The notes under the pieces: generated by a model
The model's input: the letters and a program-made list of their open reading frames with translations, nothing else
Told to the model about the DNA's origin: nothing
Databases searched by the model: none
Translations under genes and position numbers: made by a program
Source of the DNA: an uncultured Clostridia bacterium
GTDB lineage: Bacteria; Bacillota; Clostridia; Oscillospirales; Oscillospiraceae
Assembly (NCBI GenBank): GCA_937893605.1
Contig: CALBGG010000126.1
Coordinates: 1 to 10,561 of the forward strand
Reading direction: 5' to 3'
DNA length: 10,561 nt
Part shown: positions 5,890-10,561 of the stretch, piece after piece
Position numbering within the stretch: position 1 is the stretch's first letter
Layout: each line of letters starts with the position of its first letter

Positions 5890-8541
5890 TCAAATTATTT
5901 CGCCTCTTTTTCGCATCGCAGCGCGCTGGAATGTCTTGACGATCTCGACGATGACCATACCTACCATGCCGATACCCATCGCAATGACATACTCGACAAA
6001 CGAAACCGGCGTGAAGCCGAAGGCGTTTGCCAAGAACGGTACCTCGCACACGAGCGTCGTAGCCGCGATGCTGCCGATAGCAGCAAGCGTCAGTGCCTTG
6101 TTCTTCGTGCCCATGGTGAAGATGCAGCCGCGAAGCGAGCGCATGTTGAAGCTGTGGCATATCTCTGCCATGGACATCGTGAGAAACGCCATGGTTGTTC
6201 CGTCGGCGGAGTTTGTTATCGTCCACACGCCTGTTTCGATATAGTGGCCGACAAAATACGCCGCGAGAACGAGAGCGGAGATAAGAACGCCCTGGTAGGC
6301 TATATCAAAGCCCATTCCGCCGGCGAATATGCCGTCCTTTGCCGGACGCGGGCGGCGGCGCATTATATCGCCCTCTGCCTTTTCCATACCCAGAGCCAGC
6401 GCCGGGAAGCAGTCGGTCACAAGGTTTATCCAAAGAAGGTGCACCGGCTTTAAGATGGTAAAGCCCATGAGCGTTGCGGCAAATATGCTGATGACCTCGC
6501 TCATATTCGAGCCCAGGAGGAACTGGATAGCCTTGCGGATATTGTCGTATATCCTGCGGCCTTCCTCAACGGCGCCGACGATGGTGGCAAAGTTATCGTC
6601 GGCAAGCACCATATCGGCAACGTTTTTGGTAACGTCGGTGCCCGTTATGCCCATGCCGACGCCGATATCGGCGCTTTTTATGCTGGGTGCATCGTTCACG
6701 CCGTCGCCGGTCATTGCGGTAACGTAGCCCGCCTTGCGCCATGCGGAAACTATGCGCGTTTTGTGCTCGGGCTGAACGCGGGCATAGACGCTTATATGCT
6801 GAAACTCGCGCTCGAATTCTTCATCGCTCATCGCCGACAGCTGCGCTCCGGTGACGGCTCTGTCGCCCTCGCGCAATATACCGAGCTCCTTTGCTATGGC
6901 AACGGCCGTATCTACATGGTCGCCCGTTATCATAACGGTGCGTATACCTGCCTCGCGGCACTCGTCGATTGCGGCCTTCACCTCCGGGCGCACAGGGTCT
7001 ATCATGCCTGTTAGTCCGACAAAGCAGAGATCCTTCTCCAGCACCTCCGGCTCGGTGCTCTCGGGCATTTTATCCCACACGCGCATTGCACAGGCCAAAA
7101 CGCGCAGAGCCCTATCCGCCATAAACTTGTTGTTTTTAAGTATCTCGGCTCGGTAGTCCTCCGTCATGGGAACTGCCTGCCCGTTTTCGAGATAGTGAGT
7201 GCAGCGTCCGATGATGACGTCGGGCGCGCCCTTGGTGTACTGAACTATCCCATTCGGCGAAGTGTGCAGAGTGCTCATCATTTTTCTGCCCGAGTCGAAG
7301 GGGGCTTCGCCGCAGCGCGGGTAGGTTTCCTTGAGCTGCGTTTTGTTGAGCTCAAGCGAGTTTGCCCACTCCACAAGCGCGGCCTCCGTCGGCTCGCCGG
7401 TGACATCGCCGTCCTCGTCTATCTCGGCATCGCAGCAAAGCGCCATCGCCTTGGCAAGCTCGCGCTCGTTTTCACCGAAATGATCGACGACGGTCATTTT
7501 GTTCTGCGTAAGAGTACCCGTCTTATCCGAGCATATGACCTGCGCGCAGCCGAGAGTCTCAACCGCCGTCAGGCGACGTATGATGGCGTTACGCTTTGAC
7601 ATGTTGGTAACGCCGATGGACAGGACTACCGTAACGACAGCGGCAAGCCCCTCGGGTATTGCCGCAACGGCGAGGGAGACGGCCACCATAAAGGAGCTGA
7701 GCACGACCTCGAAATCAAGGCCGCCCGCTCTTATAAGCTGCACGGCGAATATGACCACACATATGCCGAGAACGAGCCAGGTGAGTATCTTGCTGAGCTG
7801 CGTGAGCTTTATCTGCAAAGGCGTCTGCCCGTCGGATGCCTGCGAGAGCGCATCGGCGATCTTGCCCATTTCGGTATCCATACCGGTTGCGCACACGATC
7901 ATAGCGCCGCGGCCGTAGACGACGGTCGAGCCCATATATGCCATGTTGCGCCTGTCGCCGAGGGGAACGTCCCGCTCGCCGTCGGTGAGGTTTATGATAT
8001 CTATAAATTTGCTGACCGGCACGGACTCGCCGGTCAGTGCTGCCTCCTCGATCTTCAGGCTCGCGTTTTCTATGATCCTGCCGTCGGCGGGAACTGCGTC
8101 GCCGGCCTCGAGCAGAACAACGTCGCCCACTACAAGCTCCTCGCTGTGGATCGTCACTATTTTTCCGTCGCGCAGCACCTTGGACGTCGCCGCCGACATT
8201 TCCTGCAAGGCTTCTATCGCCTTTTCGGCCTTGTTCTCCTGATAAACGCCCAAAACGGCGTTAACAACGACGACAAAGAGAATGATGATAACATCGGCAA
8301 AGCTCTCGCCCTGCGTCACCGCAAGCACGCCGCTTATCGCCGCCGCGGCGAGCAGAATGATTATCATGGGATCTGCCATCTGCTTTAAGAACTGCTTTAT
8401 TATCGAATCCTTCTTTGACGCGGCGAGCTTATTCGGCCCGTTTTCGGCAAGGCGGCGCTCAGCCTCGCTCTCGCTCAGGCCGTTTTCGCTGCTTTTGAGC
8501 TCTGCTATAACGCGGTCTTTTTCTTCGCAATAATACTTCAC
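5890..8541 (-). CDS. P2A-type cation-transporting ATPase (Ca2+/Mn2+ class)
   Basis: An 883-residue P-type ATPase that would export a divalent cation across the cytoplasmic membrane. The order is typical: N-terminal cation-ATPase domain (1-50), M1-M2 (about 57-100), actuator with TGES (170-173), M3-M4 (250-313) with PEGL (296-299), phosphorylation motif DKTGTLT with D339, nucleotide-binding KGAPD (437-441), hinge TGDGVNDAP (611-619), then M5-M10. Ion ligands match SERCA: E297, N679 and E682 (M5), N706, T709 and D710 (M6), and apparently E793 in 'MAEICHSFN' (M8). There is no heavy-metal-binding domain and no CPx motif, so it is not a P1B copper or zinc pump. The start codon is GTG (8539-8541) behind a strong AAGGAGGAG. 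The leader is a candidate Mn2+ riboswitch, which suggests a role in Mn2+ (or Ca2+/Mn2+) efflux. Substrate specificity is inferred. It was not given a gene symbol because naming varies (yoaB, pacL). Confidence 0.94.
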   Translation of the reverse strand: MKYYCEEKDRVIAELKSSENGLSESEAERRLAENGPNKLAASKKDSIIKQFLKQMADPMIIILLAAAAISGVLAVTQGESFADVIIILFVVVVNAVLGVYQENKAEKAIEALQEMSAATSKVLRDGKIVTIHSEELVVGDVVLLEAGDAVPADGRIIENASLKIEEAALTGESVPVSKFIDIINLTDGERDVPLGDRRNMAYMGSTVVYGRGAMIVCATGMDTEMGKIADALSQASDGQTPLQIKLTQLSKILTWLVLGICVVIFAVQLIRAGGLDFEVVLSSFMVAVSLAVAAIPEGLAAVVTVVLSIGVTNMSKRNAIIRRLTAVETLGCAQVICSDKTGTLTQNKMTVVDHFGENERELAKAMALCCDAEIDEDGDVTGEPTEAALVEWANSLELNKTQLKETYPRCGEAPFDSGRKMMSTLHTSPNGIVQYTKGAPDVIIGRCTHYLENGQAVPMTEDYRAEILKNNKFMADRALRVLACAMRVWDKMPESTEPEVLEKDLCFVGLTGMIDPVRPEVKAAIDECREAGIRTVMITGDHVDTAVAIAKELGILREGDRAVTGAQLSAMSDEEFEREFQHISVYARVQPEHKTRIVSAWRKAGYVTAMTGDGVNDAPSIKSADIGVGMGITGTDVTKNVADMVLADDNFATIVGAVEEGRRIYDNIRKAIQFLLGSNMSEVISIFAATLMGFTILKPVHLLWINLVTDCFPALALGMEKAEGDIMRRRPRPAKDGIFAGGMGFDIAYQGVLISALVLAAYFVGHYIETGVWTITNSADGTTMAFLTMSMAEICHSFNMRSLRGCIFTMGTKNKALTLAAIGSIAATTLVCEVPFLANAFGFTPVSFVEYVIAMGIGMVGMVIVEIVKTFQRAAMRKRGEII

Positions 8542-8546
8542 TTATG

Positions 8547-8555
8547 CTCCTCCTT
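8547..8555 (-). promoter_or_regulatory. Ribosome binding site for the GTG start of the ATPase
   Basis: AAGGAGGAG on the minus strand, 5 bases before the GTG at 8541, supports an unusual start codon; there is no in-frame ATG nearby at the expected N-terminus. Confidence 0.85.
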
Positions 8556-8562
8556 AACAAGC

Positions 8563-8603
8563 AAAAAAGACTTTCACGGCAATATTCTTGCCGTAAAAGT
8601 CTT
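8563..8603 (-). terminator. Riboswitch terminator before the ATPase gene
   Basis: A 16-bp stem, AAGACTTTTACGGCAA / TTGCCGTGAAAGTCTT (one G-U pair), with a 5-base loop and a TTTTTT tail on the minus strand, ending just before the ATPase ribosome binding site. Its 5' arm contains CTTTTA (8594-8599), which can instead pair with TAAAAG (8688-8693) at the start of the aptamer. That gives a mutually exclusive on/off switch. Confidence 0.92.
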
Positions 8604-8697
8604 GCAAATACAACATCGTACTCGGCACACCGAACCTGACGGTTGAGATGACGGCATGCCGAACGCCGTTATGGCGCACGCTACTCCCTTTTATTTA
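8594..8697 (-). promoter_or_regulatory. Candidate Mn2+ riboswitch (yybP-ykoY type)
   Basis: The minus-strand leader of the ATPase begins with TAAAAGGGAGTAGC (8680-8693), close to the GGGGAGUAGC signature of yybP-ykoY Mn2+ aptamers. P1 would be TAAAAG (8688-8693) with CTTTTA (8594-8599). A short CGCC/GGCG hairpin follows, then a long arm in which TCGGCATGCCG (8652-8662) can pair all 11 bases, two by G-U, with CGGTGTGCCGA (8622-8632). GAGTACGATG follows. Aptamer P1 takes bases from the terminator's 5' arm, so ligand binding would favour read-through. This is the known ON logic of the class, which in Lactococcus lactis is found before the related ATPase gene yoaB. The class call comes from recalled consensus and was not computed. 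Confidence 0.78.
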
Positions 8698-8703
8698 TGT
8701 ATT

Positions 8704-8732
8704 AAGATATCACATGTCTGCCGCAGCGTCAA
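8704..8732 (-). promoter_or_regulatory. Sigma-A promoter of the riboswitch-ATPase unit
   Basis: The minus strand shows TTGACG (-35, 8727-8732), a 17-bp spacer ending in an extended TG, and TATCTT (-10, 8704-8709). A start near 8697 would put the aptamer P1 at the extreme 5' end of the RNA. Confidence 0.8.
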
Positions 8733-8760
8733 TATCGCGAGTACAGAATTAACATATTTT

Positions 8761-9396
8761 TTAATCCAGCTTTACCGACGGGAGATTCCATTTGAAAATC
8801 GTCGCAAAAAGCCTAAGCGCAAAAATCAGCAGCATTCCGCAGCCGAGCGACACAAGCTGGTTTATGCCGAGCGCGTGCATCGCGTAGTACAATCCGCCGC
8901 CGAGCAGCGATGCGACCGCGTACACTCTCTTTCTGAGCACCTTTGGCATGGTGTTTGTCATAACGTCGCGCAGCATGCCGCCGCCGACGCCTGTGCACAT
9001 GCCCACGAACAAAACAAGGATGACGTTATCGCTCACGGGCATCGCCGCGTTCATGCCGGAAACCGTGAACACCGCAAGGCCTATCGCGTCAAAGATGTTG
9101 TTGACAGCGTCGAGCTTGTCCAGATGCAGCTTATACTTCTCGCTTCTGAGATATGCGTCTATAAACACCGCGAGCGCCGCAACGACCGATATGAGCAGAT
9201 ACCAGTAGCTTACGAACATGGCAGGCGGTATCCTTCCGATGAGCACATCGCGGATAACGCCGCCGCCGAGCGCCGTAGTCACTGCGAGAAACAGAACGCC
9301 GAATATATCGGCTCTTTTCTCGATGGCGACCATCGACCCCGACACGGCAAACGCCGCCGCGCCGATGAGCTCAAGGACAAACATTACCTCGTCCAT
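8761..9396 (-). CDS. TRIC/UPF0126-family cation channel-like membrane protein
   Basis: A 211-residue membrane protein of the UPF0126 family (E. coli YadS type), the bacterial relatives of trimeric intracellular cation (TRIC) channels. It has the diagnostic internal duplication: 'AAFAVSGSMVAIEKRADIFG' with GGGVIRD (44-50), and again 'GLAVFTVSGMNAAM' with GGGMLRD (138-144). About seven hydrophobic segments fill the length, as in TRIC proteins, and there is no signal peptide. It probably forms a homotrimer conducting monovalent cations; the physiological ion here is unknown. Its ATG overlaps the ychF stop by one base (TGATG), so it is translated from the ychF mRNA. A second ATG four codons later (9382-9384) follows GAGGTA and aligns better with the YadS N-terminus as I recall it, so the true start may be 9384. 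The neighbouring downstream gene is also a cation transporter. Confidence 0.9.
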   Translation of the reverse strand: MDEVMFVLELIGAAAFAVSGSMVAIEKRADIFGVLFLAVTTALGGGVIRDVLIGRIPPAMFVSYWYLLISVVAALAVFIDAYLRSEKYKLHLDKLDAVNNIFDAIGLAVFTVSGMNAAMPVSDNVILVLFVGMCTGVGGGMLRDVMTNTMPKVLRKRVYAVASLLGGGLYYAMHALGINQLVSLGCGMLLIFALRLFATIFKWNLPSVKLD

Positions 9397-10487
9397 CAGA
9401 CGTTGAACCTGAACAGCGTAACGTCGCCGTCGTGCATGACATAGTCCTTGCCCTCGGAGCGTACAAGTCCCTTTTCCTTGGCCGCCGCCATGCTGCCGCA
9501 GGCCTTGAGATCGTCAAAGGCGACGATCTCGGCGCGGATAAAGCCGCGCTCGAAGTCGGTGTGTATCTTGCCGGCCGCCTGGGGAGCCTTCGTTCCTCTG
9601 CGGATAGTCCACGCTCTGCACTCGTCGCTGCCGCAGGTGAGGAAGGAAATGAGGCCGAGCAGAGAATACGAGGTCTTTATCATGCGGTCAAGTCCCGACT
9701 GGCTCATGCCGAGCTCCTCAAGGAACATCTCGCGCTCATCCGGCTCAAGTGCAGCTATCTCGGCCTCGAGCTTTGCGCAGATGGGCAAAACCTCCGCGCC
9801 CTCCTTGGCGGCGATTTCGCAAAGCTGCTTGTAGTAAGCGTTGTTTTCATAGTCGGCTATTCCGTCCTCATCCATGTTCGCGGCATAGATAACGGGCTTT
9901 ATCGTCAGCAGGTCGCTTGTCGCTATAAGCTCCATATCGTCCGGCTCGCACTCGTAGCTGCGCACGCTCTTGCCCTCGTTCAGATGCTCGAGAAGCCCAC
10001 GGAACACCTCGGCCTCGTGCAGATATTTCTTGTCGCCCTTGGCATTTTTATTCGCCTTTTCTATCCTGCGCTCGACCATCTCAATGTCGGCCATTATGAG
10101 CTCGAGATCGATGATGTCGACATCGCGCGCAGGGTCTGTGCCGCCCTCGACGTGGATGACGTTTTCGTCGTCAAAGCATCTGACGACGTGGACGATAGCG
10201 TCGGTGTTGCGGATGTTCGAAAGGAACTTATTCCCCAGCCCCTCGCCCTTGGACGCGCCCTTGACAAGGCCGGCTATATCGACAAACTCGATGACCGCGG
10301 GGGTGTATTTCTTCGGCTCGTATATCGACGCGAGAAAGTCAAGGCGCTCATCCGGTACGGTGACCATGCCGACGTTCGGCTCTATCGTGCAGAACGGATA
10401 GTTCGCGCTCTCTGCACCCGCGTTCGTTATCGCGTTGAACAGTGTGGACTTGCCGACGTTCGGCAGTCCGACGATACCTAATTTCAT
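9396..10487 (-). CDS. ychF: Ribosome-binding ATPase YchF (OLA1 family)
   Basis: A 363-residue Obg-family P-loop protein of normal YchF length. The P-loop GLPNVGKST is at 7-15. The switch/G3 segment DIAGLVKGASKGEGLGNKF is at 70-88. The G4 position reads NMDE (204-207) instead of NKxD, the change that makes YchF/OLA1 proteins prefer ATP to GTP. A helical coiled-coil insert covers about 130-175, and a C-terminal TGS domain about 278-361. It associates with ribosomes in the cytoplasm and is linked to translation and stress responses. The start at 10487 is chosen because MKLGIVGLPNVGKST is the normal N-terminus and AAGGAGGA lies 8 bases before it; a longer frame open to 10553 would run through the promoter. 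It is first in a two-gene unit with the TRIC gene. Confidence 0.97.
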   Translation of the reverse strand: MKLGIVGLPNVGKSTLFNAITNAGAESANYPFCTIEPNVGMVTVPDERLDFLASIYEPKKYTPAVIEFVDIAGLVKGASKGEGLGNKFLSNIRNTDAIVHVVRCFDDENVIHVEGGTDPARDVDIIDLELIMADIEMVERRIEKANKNAKGDKKYLHEAEVFRGLLEHLNEGKSVRSYECEPDDMELIATSDLLTIKPVIYAANMDEDGIADYENNAYYKQLCEIAAKEGAEVLPICAKLEAEIAALEPDEREMFLEELGMSQSGLDRMIKTSYSLLGLISFLTCGSDECRAWTIRRGTKAPQAAGKIHTDFERGFIRAEIVAFDDLKACGSMAAAKEKGLVRSEGKDYVMHDGDVTLFRFNV

Positions 10488-10495
10488 AAAGGAAA

Positions 10496-10503
10496 TCCTC
10501 CTT
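10496..10503 (-). promoter_or_regulatory. Ribosome binding site setting the ychF start
   Basis: AAGGAGGA on the minus strand, 8 bases before the ATG at 10487, rejects the longer in-frame start at 10553. Confidence 0.88.
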
Positions 10504-10531
10504 TTTATTTTCAGCGCATTTTCAACAAGAT

Positions 10532-10560
10532 ATTGTAACATCCGCAGGCTCAAAGTGCAA
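10532..10560 (-). promoter_or_regulatory. Sigma-A promoter of the ychF-TRIC unit
   Basis: The minus strand has TTGCAC (-35, 10555-10560), a 17-bp spacer, and TACAAT (-10, 10532-10537) with an extended TG. The leader would be about 35-40 nt with no obvious regulatory structure. The -35 match is only moderate; the extended -10 compensates. Confidence 0.75.
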
Positions 10561-10561
10561 G

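Noticed and set aside
5691..5939. An 82-codon open frame opposite the T-box leader
   Set aside because: The bases are fully accounted for by the T-box, its promoter and the 3' end of the ATPase gene; no good ribosome binding site precedes it.
5890..8541. A heavy-metal (P1B) or potassium (Kdp) ATPase
   Set aside because: There is no CPC/CPH motif or metal-binding N-terminal domain; PEGL in M4 and the M5/M6 ligands place it in the Ca2+-pump class.
8656..9444. A 262-codon open frame on the plus strand across the riboswitch and the TRIC gene
   Set aside because: It crosses the promoter and aptamer of the ATPase, is antisense to a clear membrane-protein gene, and has a His/Arg-rich composition typical of a shadow frame.
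9432..10481. A 349-codon open frame on the plus strand opposite ychF
   Set aside because: ychF is unmistakable on the minus strand; the opposite frame shows no motifs and has low-complexity composition.
10488..10553. A 22-residue N-terminal extension of YchF
   Set aside because: It would be translated from the promoter and ribosome-binding region; YchF proteins begin at the MKLGIVGLPN segment.

Overview
The window is a GC-rich (by eye about 55%) piece of chromosome, most likely from a Clostridia-class Bacillota such as an Oscillospiraceae-like gut anaerobe. The grounds are a T-box leader on thrS, an adjacent YmfF/YmfH-type M16 pair, AAGGAGG-type ribosome binding sites, and sigma-A promoters with 17-bp spacers and extended -10 elements. 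No mobile element, CRISPR array, tRNA or rRNA is visible. Gene density is high and no gene-free stretch exceeds 300 bases.

Layout. Positions 1-3726 hold a tight plus-strand operon that enters from outside the window: the C-terminal part of a YmfF-like M16 protein, a YmfH-like M16 zinc peptidase with an intact HxxEH site, prolipoprotein diacylglyceryl transferase (lgt), a small unrecognised coiled-coil protein, and a nitroreductase-family flavoprotein. Genes overlap or lie within 7 bases of each other, and the operon ends at a strong symmetric hairpin (3737-3765). Positions 3867-10487 are all on the minus strand and converge on that hairpin. In transcription order they are: ychF overlapping a TRIC/UPF0126 cation-channel gene; a candidate Mn2+ (yybP-ykoY) riboswitch with its terminator in front of a P2A-type Ca2+/Mn2+ ATPase; and a threonine T-box with its terminator in front of thrS.

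How they work together. The plus-strand operon is envelope and housekeeping in character (lipoprotein lipidation, M16 peptidases). The minus strand carries a ribosome-associated ATPase, two cation-transport proteins and threonyl-tRNA synthetase. Each of the three minus-strand units has its own recognisable promoter. I see no separate terminator after the TRIC gene or after the ATPase gene, so the two riboswitch terminators may also end transcripts arriving from upstream.

Novelty. I find no clearly undescribed system; nearly everything belongs to known families. The points most worth a second look are the threonyl-tRNA synthetase without a TGS domain, the Mn2+-type riboswitch on an ATPase with SERCA-like Ca2+ ligands, the conditional-terminator arrangement, a structured repeat-like convergent intergenic region, and the unrecognised 132-residue protein.
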